Below, one piece after another: positions 12,536 to 23,443 of a DNA stretch of 64,000 nt. The stretch lies in assembly GCF_026210795.1 (NCBI RefSeq), contig NC_089457.1:2976001-3040000 (forward strand), written 5' to 3'. How positions within the stretch are numbered: position 1 is the first letter of the stretch; the number at the start of each line of letters is the position of its first letter. Both the position numbers and the translations under genes were made by a program. This stretch comes from Rhizophagus irregularis. Lineage: Eukaryota; Glomeromycota; Glomeromycetes; Glomerales; Glomeraceae. Under the pieces are notes generated by a model, which ran no database searches, was not told the origin of the DNA, and saw nothing but the letters and a program-made list of their open reading frames with translations.

Positions 12536-14120
12536 TATTTTTTATTTCGATTTTAACTTTTTTTCATTAAAAAAAAATAAAATAAAACAAAATGAACCGA
12601 AGAAATGATAAGCTGCATTTTATATAATTTGCACTATACAATCGCCGATCTTGCCATAATGATATGTATGATTTTCCAAGCGAACAGTACATAAAAAGGC
12701 AACAAAACCAAAATAATGTGTAGATCCTTTCTTTTTTGCTAATTCCAGGCAGCATTACGTAATTCTGGCCCTGAAGAGATAGAGCTAATGCCTAATAGTA
12801 AGCTAGAGCAGTGAGGAGCTTAATAAATAGTCATTTGTTTTCTTCATTTTTTTTTCTTTAGGTTCGGTCAGGGATCTACATATGATACAGAAAGTTACTC
12901 GGAATTTTTACCTTCTTTTTTTTTAGCAATAATTGATTACAGTTTATCTTTCAATTAATACTTTAATTTTATTTTTTCAGAGAGAGAGAGAAGGAGAAGG
13001 AAAGAAGGAAAGAGGGAAGGGACAGGGACGAGAGAAAGGAAGGGAGAAAGAAAATTAAACCTAGTTGTTAAAGCTTACTGTCATATTTTACAGTATCTTT
13101 GAGCGTAACTACTTTTGACATTATTAAATTATTATATTTTTAAATTTTAAGAAATGTCATTAAATACCAAAATTGGTTTAAAAATAAAATTTCATGTTAT
13201 TAAGAAAATGATGTTAAAATAAATGGAAATTTTAATAATTTATTGTTTTGTCATAATAATTATTTTTTTTATTTACAAGCAGATTGAAATTTTTTATAAT
13301 TATTAATTACTTTAATGATGAATTATATTATAACAATTCATTTGTTAATACGAATTTCCTTTATATAATAATGGTAAAACATAGAATTTAAAACAACTAA
13401 ACTAATCGGATAATATATTTTTAATCTAATAATTTTACCGCGATTCTAATTATCATAATTTTTAATACACGTTGTTACTGATAATGATAATATAACTTAT
13501 GATTAATAAGAAATAGACTTTCAGTATACTTTTTTATTGTCCGAGATGTAAGTATAGTAAGTACAGTACACACTTCAACTCCAAACTAGGAAAGATTAAA
13601 TTCTAGGATCTTGTGTAACTATTGAAATGTCATTTTTGTTATGTATATCACGCGTGTTTAATCTATTTAAGCTTTCAAGTACTCAAAGGGCTGAGCTTAT
13701 TTTTCGGTAATGTATACATACGATAAAAACTAAATACAAAAACCATTGCTAAACAAGTTAATTAAATGGTTTATAGGGAGTAAATTATAATATCATATTA
13801 ACAATGTATTATTATTATTATTATAAACCAAAATTATACATATTAGTCATCATTAAATCAATTAATATTTGTTTAGGTTAAATAACATTGTTGTCTGACT
13901 TTAACTAGAAAATTTATATAAAAGGCCTTTCCACCACAAATTTTTTTTAAAAAAATTCTCTCTTCCTCTCTCCACAGCTGAGTAGCCAAAAGACTATCAA
14001 TTTCTCCTTCTCTCCAGCGAAGTAAACAAAAAAAAGCTATTCTTTATTTTATTCCCACTTTATATTTCCTAAGTAAAAGCTTTATTTTTAGCAATGAGCC
14101 AATGACAACAAAGCTTTGTT
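12536..14120. other. Non-coding stretch with GA-rich microsatellite
   Basis: I see no gene. It contains a purine tract (about 12,980-13,060, GAGA and GGAAGG type) and one copy of a short dispersed repeat at 12,716-12,800. The rest is AT-rich. Confidence 0.5.
12716..12800. repeat. Short dispersed repeat, copy 1 of 3
   Basis: The block starting 'gtgtagatcctttc' with 'aattccaggc' and 'ccctgaagaga' recurs near 46,957-47,050 and, more diverged, near 54,465-54,540. It is probably a MITE or SINE fragment. Termini are not defined. Confidence 0.55.
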
Positions 14121-14830
14121 TGCAGAAGTAGACATAACCTAGGCGAAGAGAGTGGGTTTGGAGCGTGGGTTCGTGTGTATAGGTGGTGGTGTTTTAACTT
14201 CTTTTTTTTTCATCTTCTTTTTTTTAGGTCTATCTTCTCTCTTTCAAGGTCTTCTCTTTATTAGGCCTTCTCTTAAGTGAGTTAAGTCCCTTTTTTTGCA
14301 TCTTTCTTTAGGTACATGGTTCATGGTTGTGTGTGGTTTGGGAGTGTGGGTTGGAGTGTAGGTGGTGGTGTTTTAACTTCTTTTTTTTTTCTTCTTTTTT
14401 TTAGGTCTATCTTCTCTCCATCAAGTCTTCTCTTTATTAGGCCTTCTCTTAGGTCCTTTCTTTACATCTTCCTTTAGGTATGTGAGTTGGAAGTGTGGAT
14501 TGGGAATGTGGATTTGTGTGTTGTGCTTTAACTTCATTTTTTTTCGTCTTTTTTTTTTTTTAGGTCTATCTTCTCTCTGTCAAGATTTTCTCTTTATTAG
14601 GTCTTCTCTTAGATCCCTTTTCTTTACATCTTCCTTTAGGTATGTGAGTTGGGAGTGTGGATTGGGAATGTGGATTTGTGTGTTGTGTTTTAACTTCATT
14701 TTTTTTTGTCTTTTTTTTATTAGGCACCAAGGTTTTCTCTTTATTAGGTTTTCTCTTAGATCCTTATCTTTATGTCTTCCTTTAGGTATGTGGGTTGGGA
14801 GAGTGGAGAACACATATTTTCTTGAAAAAG
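14120..14830 (+). repeat. GT-rich/pyrimidine-rich tandem repeats, array 1
   Basis: Imperfect tandem units of about 150-170 bp alternate 'gggttgggagtgtgg'-type G/T stretches with 'ttttttaggtctatcttctc' pyrimidine stretches. The same two components form the array at 58.1-59.4 kb, and a fragment occurs at 38.5-38.7 kb. Apparent ORFs across it on both strands are low-complexity artefacts. Confidence 0.75.
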
Positions 14831-16770
14831 AGTGCATATTAAGTATTAAAAACATGAAATTTTTTTTTTTGATGTTTATACTTTGCATTTGTTATCTGAC
14901 CTCTTATCATTGGATTGTATTTATTCTTTTTTTATTTATCAGTTACAGAACTATTTTGTATTGAAACACTGGACAACAGATGAAAGTTCTCTGAATGGAG
15001 CATTACTGATTTTCTAGAGAGTGTAAATGGCTCAAGAGACTTTAAAAGAGGTGTATATTTTTTTATTTGCAAAGTGGGTAACTTCTAGTGCTCCAAATGA
15101 TACAAGTCAACCTGGGTTAATTTGACCCAATTCAACTTTTAAATCAGGTCATCAGTACTAATGATTTTTAATGACCCGTGACTTGCATGACCCACATGAC
15201 CTGACCCGCCAGGTCAGATTATAAATTTCCTTAACCTGGGTTTGACCTGGGTTTGACCTGGATTGACCCAAATGTTTTTAATTCTGGCAAAATTATAATT
15301 TTAGCCAAAATTAAGCACAGAATTAGTTTTAACAAATATTAATACCCTATAAAAAATATATATACGGTTAGTATACTGTATTTTCATATTTTGCGAACAG
15401 TATATTTATAGTATTATTACCGTATGATTACAGTATTTTCACATACTGTATATATTCGGTATTCTGCACACCGTATCATATATACGGTTTGTGTACAGTA
15501 TATTTTTCCAGTTTTACCCGTATGTTTTATACTTGTAAACAGTAGAAAAACCGTATGTTTTATACTTATAAACAGTATATTGTTTTATATTTTATATTGC
15601 AAACAGTATACTTTTCCAGGATAAACCGTATATTTTATACTGATAAACAGTACTTTTTTCCAGTTTAAACTGCATATTTTGTACTGATAAATAGTATATA
15701 TTATTCAATTAAATCGTATATTTTATATTCGCAAACAGAATTTAAAATGCATTTATAATCAATAAAATTTTTATTAAATAATATTAAATATACAAATATT
15801 TTTTATAAATAATATAAATAAAAAACTAGTATTAAATAATATACTATTTGTAAAAAAAATAATATTAGCAAAATATAAACAAAAAAAAAGAAATTTAATT
15901 AGTAATATTATCATTATTTTAAATATAAAAAAGGAATAATAAAAGGTTAGTAAAAAAAAAGAAACTTAATTAGTAATATTATCATTATTTTAAATATAAA
16001 AAAGAAATAATAAAAAGTTAGTAATATTATTAATATATTAGTTAGATATAAAAAAGTAATAAAACGATAGTAGTAATGTTAGTAATATATTAAAAAAATT
16101 AAATAAAATACATAAAAGTAAAAAAAATATAATTAATATATGTTAACATATAATATTAATATAAAAATAAAAACATAAAAAGGTGTACATATAGTTGTTT
16201 AATTAATATTGTTAAAATTCACCATTACAATTCCAGAGAGATATTAGCGAAAGTAATTGTTAATTGATATACGTGCGTATCACTTTTTGTATAATTAGTA
16301 GTTTAGTACAAATATATATATTGTATATTATCAAAATAAGTTTTTTATTTAATTTTTATTATTATATGTTAAAATAGTTTTGGTATTCATTTTTATTGTC
16401 TTTTTTTTTTCTAAAAAAAAAGAAGAGAAAAGAATATTTTTGAAAAAATAAACAAAAAATAAACAATAACGTGTTATTAATGCATGTGATCAGCGATCAG
16501 CTGAATTTTAATTGGTTAAATATAGAAATGCGAAAATTAAAAAGCAGAAGTATTTTTTTAAAATTTAAATCATACAGATTGTTTTTAAAGTTCAATTAGT
16601 AATTTAAAAGTTCTTTTTTTTAATAAGAAAATTTGTAAAAATTTTTTTTAATACTGCTTAATTTTTAAATTAAAGCCTTAATATTAAATTAGTTAAATTA
16701 GAATTAAGCAGTATTAAGAAAAATTCGCAAGAATTTTCCTTAATACTGCTTAATAGTTAAATTAGAATTA

Positions 16771-16949
16771 GGGAGCTTACACATATTATGTAATTATTAT
16801 AGGGGGGGAGGGGGTAGTTAAAATTTTACGTTACACTTATTTAAATCATATGATTTATAAATATTATAATTTGATTGGTTATGAAATCTAACAGGGGGGG
16901 GGGTAAGGTTTATAATAAAATGAATATTACGTGATATGTGTAACTCCCC
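16771..16949. mobile_element. PIF/Harbinger-like MITE with poly-G tracts
   Basis: A 179-bp element with imperfect TIRs of about 24 bp (GGGAGCTTACACATATTATG against GGGGAGTTACACATATCACG) is flanked by TTA on both sides. A TTA duplication and a GGG start fit PIF/Harbinger MITEs. Two G runs (GGGGGGGAGGGGG near 16,801 and a ten-G run near 16,892) are striking in such AT-rich DNA. Confidence 0.7.
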
Positions 16950-18074
16950 TTAACATATGGGCTGATTTATGGAATTAAGTTTTTATATTCAAAAAACTAA
17001 CTTTATTAAGCAAATGCAAATACAAGTTACATGAAAATGATAGATTCACACCAGCTGACATAAATAAAATTGATTTGATTATATTATTTTTTGATTTTTT
17101 TTAATAATATCATTAAAATTAAAAAATTTAAATATAATTGTCATGACAAAATATTGAATAACTTAACGTGTATCTGTGCTAGATGAATGAATTTATATTC
17201 ATTAGAAAGAGGTAATCAAGAGCTATCTATAAACCAAATATCGCATGAATTGAATCACAAGTTGCTGAATAATTACGTTCAATGTATTTGTTTTTAACTT
17301 TTGACTTTGATCGTTAATATCTTCACATCTAGTAATTCAATTTGAATGATCTTTTTTCGTTCAGGTAGTTTAGGTTCTGGCCTTTCATATGAATATAAAT
17401 ATATGTGTTTAGCATGTATTTACGCTGATATATTAACGATTTTGTTAATTGAATAAAACTCTGATACAAAAATTTTTAAAATTATAATTCTTACCAAAAG
17501 ATGATCTTTACAGGTATTATTGAGCTCTTTTTACTTTACTTAATAAGGTTTTATTTGCTATTTCTGTTTTAAATTGAATAAATTAATAAAATCAATTTTA
17601 AAAAGTAATTAACAAGTAGAATAAAATCAGTATAGTAAAAAACAAAAAAAAACATCTCAAAAACTCTAAAGCATAACTCACATTTTTATTTTGTATATTT
17701 TTACTAAAAAAAAGAAGGAACTAAGGTTAAAAATAAATGAAAAAAGATTTTTCTTATTAATATAAATTATTAATATTTGTTTTCTTAATTATTGATTAAA
17801 AAAAACCTGCTATATATGCCTATAAACTTTTCTAAGTCACCTAACAAAAATCTGATTGAAAAGTTATTGAAAAGTGATTGAAAAGTGATTAAAAAAGAAA
17901 GTAGTTGCCATTGTTATTTTTGAATAAACGTTAAAAAATTTTTTTTTATTTTTTGATAGATTTAGATCATCTGATTATGTAACACATATAATTTAAGCTT
18001 GTGAAACATAATTCTTGTTAAAATGTGCAAATCTTTATGAAAATCTTAATTTTGGCTAATTCCACAAATTGGCG

Positions 18075-18410
18075 AATATAAGCAGTATTAAGAAAAATTC
18101 GCAAGAATTTTCCTTGATACTGCTTAATTTTTAAACTAAAGCCTTAATACTATTAAATTAGTTAAATTAGAATTAAGCAGTATTAAGAAAAATTCGCAAG
18201 AATTTTCCTTGATACTGCTTAATTTTTAAATTAAAGCCTTAATACTAAATTAGTTAAATTAGAATTAAGCAGTATTAAGAAAAATTCGCAAGAATTTTCC
18301 TTGATACTGCTTAATTTTTAAATTTAGTTAAATTAGAATTAAGCAGTATTAAGAAAAATTCGCAAGAATTTTCCTTGATACTGCTTAATTTTTAAATTAA
18401 AATCTTAATA
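18075..18410. repeat. Tandem array of palindromic units
   Basis: Four units spaced about 74-95 bp (near 18,081, 18,176, 18,268 and 18,342) each contain an imperfect palindrome: GCAGTATTAAG...CTTGATACTGC with inner arms AAAATTC and GAATTTT around GCAA. A related partial unit lies near 16,640-16,760. Each unit could form a hairpin of about 40 nt. No coding potential. Confidence 0.75.
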
Positions 18411-18607
18411 CTAATTTATAAAAATGATTTATAATTGAGTTTTGAATTTAGTATTATCAATCAGACTTTGAACTTAAAAATTAAACAGTATTAACAAAAA
18501 TTCTTGCGAATTTTTAATAATTGTGATTTTACATCAGTAAGTTTTTGGGTAGTATATATTAGTGGATACTAGTATTGTTTGATGCTTTAAAGTGTAGAAA
18601 AACTTAC

Positions 18608-20519
18608 GTCAAATAAATAAAAACTGGCAAAAAAATCAGATAGCCAATTTTTGGCTATATTTGTCCGATTTGTAACTTTTTGTAGCTGATTTTTTAGTAC
18701 GAATTGACAAAAATTGGATATGCCAATTTTTAAATTGCATATTCAAATCGGATTGCTGATTTTAGCTATATTTGTCTGATTTGTGACTTTTTACAGCCGT
18801 ATTACCAATTCTTAACTACATTTTTCAGTTTTTTCACTATACAAAAAAATTGTATATACTGTACATTATGAAATATATATTTTTATAAAAAATTATATTG
18901 TAATATTGAATTAAATTTTAAAAAATATTTTATTAAGCAATATTAAATAAAAAACTAATCTTAAATAATTAAATTTTAAACAAAATACATTTAAGAATAT
19001 AAATTTACTTGTAATTCAATGTAATATGCACAATTATAAAAATTAATAATTCCACAAATATTAACTGTACCTTCATTAAAATAAATATTCAAGTAGATTC
19101 TAAGCTGCTGAACAATTTTCAATTAATAAATGAAGTCGATTTGCTTTGGCTAAAGTGCTCAAAATACGCTCTGAAGTGACAAAACGGAAAAAAATAAAAT
19201 TCGTGAATGAGTACCGTTGTGAAAATCGTGAATAACTCATCAAGTATTAACTGTACCTTCGTGAAAATTAATATTCAAGTAGATTTTGACATGCTGAACA
19301 ATATTCAATTAATATAAGAAGTCGATTTACTTTGACTAAAGTGCTCAAAATACGCTCTGAAGTGACAAAATAGAAAAAATAAAATTCGTGAATGAGTACC
19401 GTTGTGGAAATCGTGAATAACTCATCAAGTATTAACTGTACCTTCGTAAAAATTAATATCCAAGTAGATTTTGACATGATGAACAACTTTCAATTAATAT
19501 AAGAAGTCGATTTACTTTGGCTAAAGTGCTCAAAATACGCTCTGAAGTGACAAAACGGAAAAAAATAAAATTCGTGAATGAGTACCGTTGTGAAAATCGT
19601 GAATAACTCATCAAGTATTAATTGTACCTTCGTGAAAATTAATATTCAAGTAGATTTTGACATGCTGAACAACATTCTATTAATATAAAAAGTTAGTTTA
19701 CTTTGGATAAAGTGCTCAAAATACACTCTGAAGTGACAAAATGGAAAAAAATAAAATTCGTGAATGAGTACCGTTGTGAAAATCGTGAATAACTCATCAA
19801 GTATTAACTGTACCTTCGTGAAAATTAATATTCAAGTAGATTTTGACATGCTAAACAACTTACAATTAATATAAGAAGTTGATTTACTTTGGCTAAAGAT
19901 CTCAAAATACGTTCTGAAGGTAAAAAAATTTGTAACTTAATACTACTGTATTATATAAAAAATGTAAATAATTCCAAAAATATTAACTGTACTTTTATGA
20001 AGATTAATATCTTAACAGTTTTGAACTTACTGAACTACTTTTAATTAAAAGAATAAGATTTACTTTAACCAAAATGCTCAAACCATACTTTGAAATATGT
20101 GTAAAAAAAATATAATATTTGTTTATATTTTAAATTATGAGTTATTTAATTTAAATGTGTTTATATTTAAGAAAAAAAATATTTTAATTCTATTTTATAA
20201 AGTATTTAAAAAGTATTTTAGTAAAGTTTTTGAGGCAAAAAAATAATTATAACTGAAATAAAAAAAAAAATCTAAGTTAATAAATAAATATTAAACCGTA
20301 ATACATAATCACATGTTATATATTAAAATTAGAAATTTTATATTAAAATCGAAAAATCCTACTACAAATAGCCTAAAATTGGCAATTTCATGTTAAAAAT
20401 CAGAAATATTATATTAAAATCAAAAATATTTATTAAAATCGGAAATATTATATTAAAATTGCCAAAAAATCAGATAGCCATATTAAAAAGGGCAAAAATC
20501 TGATTTTTATTTATTTGAC
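18608..20519. mobile_element. Third-level nested TIR element, 1.9 kb
   Basis: The left end GTCAAATAAATAAAAA is matched by its reverse complement at the right end. Internal 'aaaaatcagatagcc' motifs sit near both ends (18,630 and 20,465). The 184-bp satellite lies inside. I could not identify a target duplication, and there is no transposase ORF. Confidence 0.55.
19040..19960. repeat. Tandem satellite, unit about 184 bp, five copies
   Basis: Units marked by 'attaactgtaccttc', 'agtgctcaaaatac' and 'gtgaataactcatcaag' repeat about every 184 bp. Central copies are nearly identical and the outer ones diverge, with degraded flanking units to about 20,100. The short ORF at 19,268-19,486 spans a unit and is not a gene. 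Confidence 0.85.
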
Positions 20520-21318
20520 CTGTGTATATCTGTAGAAAATACGTTATAAACGTATGAATTTTAATATACTGTAGAATAATACGTATACCGTATCCTTCAT
20601 TTACAATATTTTTGTGAACCGTATACAAAATACTGATATACAGTAGAAATGGTATACGTTATAGACGTATGAATTTAATATACCGTATCACACAGTATGT
20701 TTACCGTATACTTTATTGTATTTTTTACTAAACACATTTTGCAAACAGTATACATTATACTGATATGCCGTATGTAAAAATGCGAACTGTATCAAAAATA
20801 CGTATATACAGTGTAAAAACCGTATACATATTTTTTATAGGGATATAGCTTAATCAGAAAAATAAAAAATTAACCTTTGGCTTTTGAAAATAATATTTTT
20901 CTGATAGCTTTAGAATTCCAATTTATCTTTGATTTGAATATCTGCTAATTATTTTGCCTAATTCTTTGACTTTTATTATATTAAACTAGGTTCAAAATTC
21001 GTATTTTTAATTTTATTTTAGTTAATACAAATTTCAGGTGGCTACTAGTGGTTAATCACTAAGTTGCCTTTTTTTCAAATAAAAGGAAATTAATTTTGTT
21101 ATTATATAAGAAAATCTCACATAATATAAGTTAGTACCCATTTTACTTAAATGTTCAGGTCTAATCCAGGTTACACAAGTTAAATTATACTCGGTTGAGT
21201 CAAGGGTCAGGTTACGAAAATATGAGACTCGAATAAATATGAGTCTTATATTTTTTTATTCAGATCGGGTTGAATATTTCCTCAAAACCTGACCTGACTT
21301 GACCCGGTAGGAGCACTA

Positions 21319-21712
21319 GTAACTTCCTAAGCCAAAATTAGAACAGATAACTCATTGACAAATTTTACTTAGAAGGGTACTGGATTTGTTTGCTTGGGTT
21401 GGTAAGGGTGAGCAAAGTGGGTAATTCCTATGAAATTACCTGCTTTTTCTTTTTTATTTTATTTTTATTTTTATTTTTTTATTCCTTTTTTTTTATTTTT
21501 TATTTTTTTTTTATTTCTCTTGTTCATTTGATAACCAACTCAAGCAGATAAAATCCTACTTTGTTATTAGTAAAGTCTGCTAATTCTAAAAAAGGAGAAA
21601 TTAGCTATGTCTTCTTTACTATTAAATAAAAAATTTAACACACTATTAATAATTTTTTCTTTTTCATAATGGGTAAATGCAGAGATTTACAATCACTGGT
21701 AGAATGAGAAAG
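21319..21712. repeat. Dispersed repeat, copy B, right half
   Basis: This continues the repeat that begins at about 14,990 and is interrupted at 15,085. It matches the downstream half of the copy at 5,249-5,640, including the T-rich tract and 'agctatgtcttctttacta'. Confidence 0.75.
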
Positions 21713-22141
21713 TTTCACTAGTCAAAATAGGACAATTCGGCCTAAATTTGACCAGGTCGAATATAGGTCGAATGATGATCTAACCTGTGTCAAATTGAGG
21801 TCGAATTTTTGGGCACATTTAGGGTGCCAATCATCCAAAATTCAGACTAATTATTCAACCATTATTTAGGCTTAAATTGACCAATATTCGACATTAAAAC
21901 TTTAAGCCGAATTATGGTCTAACAACAACCCATTTATTTATGAATTTATTTCAATTTTTTTTATCAAATTTATTAAATAAATGTATTTATTAATACTTAA
22001 ATACTTTATAATTATATTATTATTATTGCATCTATCTAATTTACAAATAAATATTGCTAATTCAAATACAATTCTACAATTACATGATTCATATATTCGT
22101 ATATATGAATCTTTGATCATTCTTTGGCAATCCACCTGAAC

Positions 22142-22310
22142 ATATAAAAAAAGAGAAGAACGGTTAGTAACCGTTCATAATATTAAAAAAATAAGAAAAA
22201 AACCAAGATTTGTACTTACGAATCTTGGTTCCACTTTTCTGAAGATTGGAAGCCAACCCGAAATCTAAAAAAAGAAAGGAACGGTTATTAGTAACCGTTC
22301 ATAATAATAT
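22142..22310. repeat. 115-bp satellite, left remnant
   Basis: One full unit and part of a second, with palindromes GATTTGTACTTACGAATC and ACGGTTAGTAACCGT. The array is broken by the Maverick and resumes at 34,417. The last six bases (22,305-22,310, TAATAT) are the Maverick target duplication. Confidence 0.85.
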
Positions 22311-22751
22311 AGTAGTATGAAAACCCCAATTCTGGCTCACCCCCACCATATAATCTAATTACTACCACTTTATATAATCTAGTTACCACCATCATATAAC
22401 CTAATTACCACCACATAATCCACCTACCACTTTTACTATAATTCAACTACCACTTTCATATAATCTAGTTACCACCATCATATAATATAATTACCACCAT
22501 ATAATCCACCTACCACTTTTCATATAATCTAGTTACCATCATATAGTTTTATTACCACCATACAACTCTATTACCACCATATAATCTGAAAAATATCAAC
22601 CGAACAAGAAATAGGATTTCAAAGCTAACGGAGCCAAAAAAAGGTAAGGAATATTAACCCATCCAGGAAACCAGCCATGGAGTCAATAGAGCGGAATAGC
22701 AAGGCAAGCAATTACCCTTATACCGAGAAAAAATGTAATTGAATAAAAGGT
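22311..22751 (+). repeat. Maverick left TIR, 441 bp
   Basis: Matches the right TIR (33,976-34,416) in inverse orientation with one difference, near 22,625 (GCTAAC against GCCAAC). The outer half is built of degenerate units such as 'ataatctagttaccaccat' about 20-45 bp apart, possibly sites for integrase or terminal protein. The inner end carries a promoter-like motif. Confidence 0.95.
22728..22749 (+). promoter_or_regulatory. Element-specific promoter-like motif, copy 1
   Basis: The 22-bp motif, with core ATGTAATTGAATAAAAG, occurs three times, each time just upstream of an ATG. This copy is in the left TIR, 39 nt before the first ORF. The exact repetition outside the TIR, at 23,400, argues for function rather than mere TIR identity. 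Confidence 0.6.
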
Positions 22752-22788
22752 AGGTACCAAGTAACTATACAGATAAATAGTACATAAC

Positions 22789-23235
22789 ATGGTATATACC
22801 ACAGAAAAGTTAGCAACAATCTTTGGTTGCACAGTCTCCGATCTTATGGCTATCAATAGGGAAATCCTAAAAAGCTGTCAAACCCCGCACGCAGTATCAG
22901 CACTCCCCGAACTTGTAGGCCATATCCTGGAATACATTCCAAGTAGCAATTTCGGACCACATCTTCTAGAAGTCAGCCCAATCTGGAGAGCCGAAGCTGA
23001 ACGAATACTCTGGAAGCGGCATAAAGAAGCTGAGGAGGCATACGACAAAGCAGTAGAAAAGAAGGAAAAAGCAAATGATGCTCTTGGTCGATCAGAGGAG
23101 GAAGGTAATAGAAATCGTGACCTCCGTGAACTTGAATGGGAGGCATATCAAAAGGCTTGTAAAGAGAGAACAAATGCCGCAATAGAGCATTTTATAGTAA
23201 AAGAAGCTATTCGCCGTTGTAGCTTACAACTATAA
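22789..23235 (+). CDS. F-box-like protein with helical C-terminus
   Basis: 148 residues. Residues about 38-75 read 'LPELVGHILEYIPS' then 'LLEVSPIWRAEAERILW', the spacing of an F-box (LP.E...I...L.....l..vs..wr..a...lW). F-box proteins bind Skp1 and recruit targets to SCF ubiquitin ligases. From about residue 76 the sequence is charged and helical (EAEEAYDKAVEKKEKAND), probably coiled coil. I chose the first ATG after the TIR promoter motif. Downstream in the same frame, after three stop codons, an open acidic stretch (DSDDNPDDSDGEE, ending at 23,322) may be the lost original C-terminus. The F-box call rests on pattern only and is moderate. Confidence 0.65.
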   Translation: MVYTTEKLATIFGCTVSDLMAINREILKSCQTPHAVSALPELVGHILEYIPSSNFGPHLLEVSPIWRAEAERILWKRHKEAEEAYDKAVEKKEKANDALGRSEEEGNRNRDLRELEWEAYQKACKERTNAAIEHFIVKEAIRRCSLQL

Positions 23236-23399
23236 GTTACTTAAGGATAGAGAGTACATCGGGACGAGGATGTGCTCAGTGACTCAGATGACAATCCCGA
23301 TGACTCAGATGGTGAGGAATAGTTTAGGAAGACAGTACTAATATGTCTCCCTCTTTTTTTACCTCATAGGGTAAGCAGACAATTAATTTTTATTTTCAG

Positions 23400-23435
23400 A
23401 AAAAATGTAATTGAATAAAAGAGGAGTATAAAAAG
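23400..23435 (+). promoter_or_regulatory. Element-specific promoter-like motif, copy 2, with TATA-like box
   Basis: The core ATGTAATTGAATAAAAG is repeated exactly outside the TIR (23,400-23,421). It is followed at once by a TATA-like GTATAAAAAG (23,426-23,435) and, 8 nt later, the polymerase ATG. Confidence 0.65.
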
Positions 23436-23443
23436 TTTACAAG

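Larger units (their letters stand above)
15345..20842. mobile_element. Nested TIR element, 5.5 kb, unclassified
   Basis: Left end CCCTATAAAAAATATATATA and right end (reverse complement) CCCTATAAAAAATATGTATA are inverted and match over about 25 bp with one mismatch, continuing into ACGGTT. Subterminal zones (15,360-15,740 and 20,520-20,840) are packed with short 'accgtat' and 'cagtata' motifs. The target duplication is unclear: TA is possible if the ends differ by one base. No transposase ORF is present. Confidence 0.65.
15086..21318. mobile_element. hAT-like element, 6.2 kb, without transposase
   Basis: The ends are TAGTGCTCC and GGAGCACTA, flanked by a perfect 8-bp duplication GTAACTTC (15,078-15,085 and 21,319-21,326). 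An 8-bp duplication and a TIR fitting YARNG are hAT features. Subterminal regions carry repeated 'acctggg', 'tgacccg' and 'gacctga' motifs in both orientations, like hAT transposase-binding sites. The related repeat at 5.25 kb shows the uninterrupted site. No transposase ORF is visible, so the element is non-autonomous and enlarged by nested insertions and satellites. Confidence 0.85.

Noticed and set aside
14482-14964. 160-codon ORF with repeated Trp/Cys/Phe segments, and a reverse-strand ORF over it
   Set aside because: Both translate the GT-rich/pyrimidine tandem repeat.
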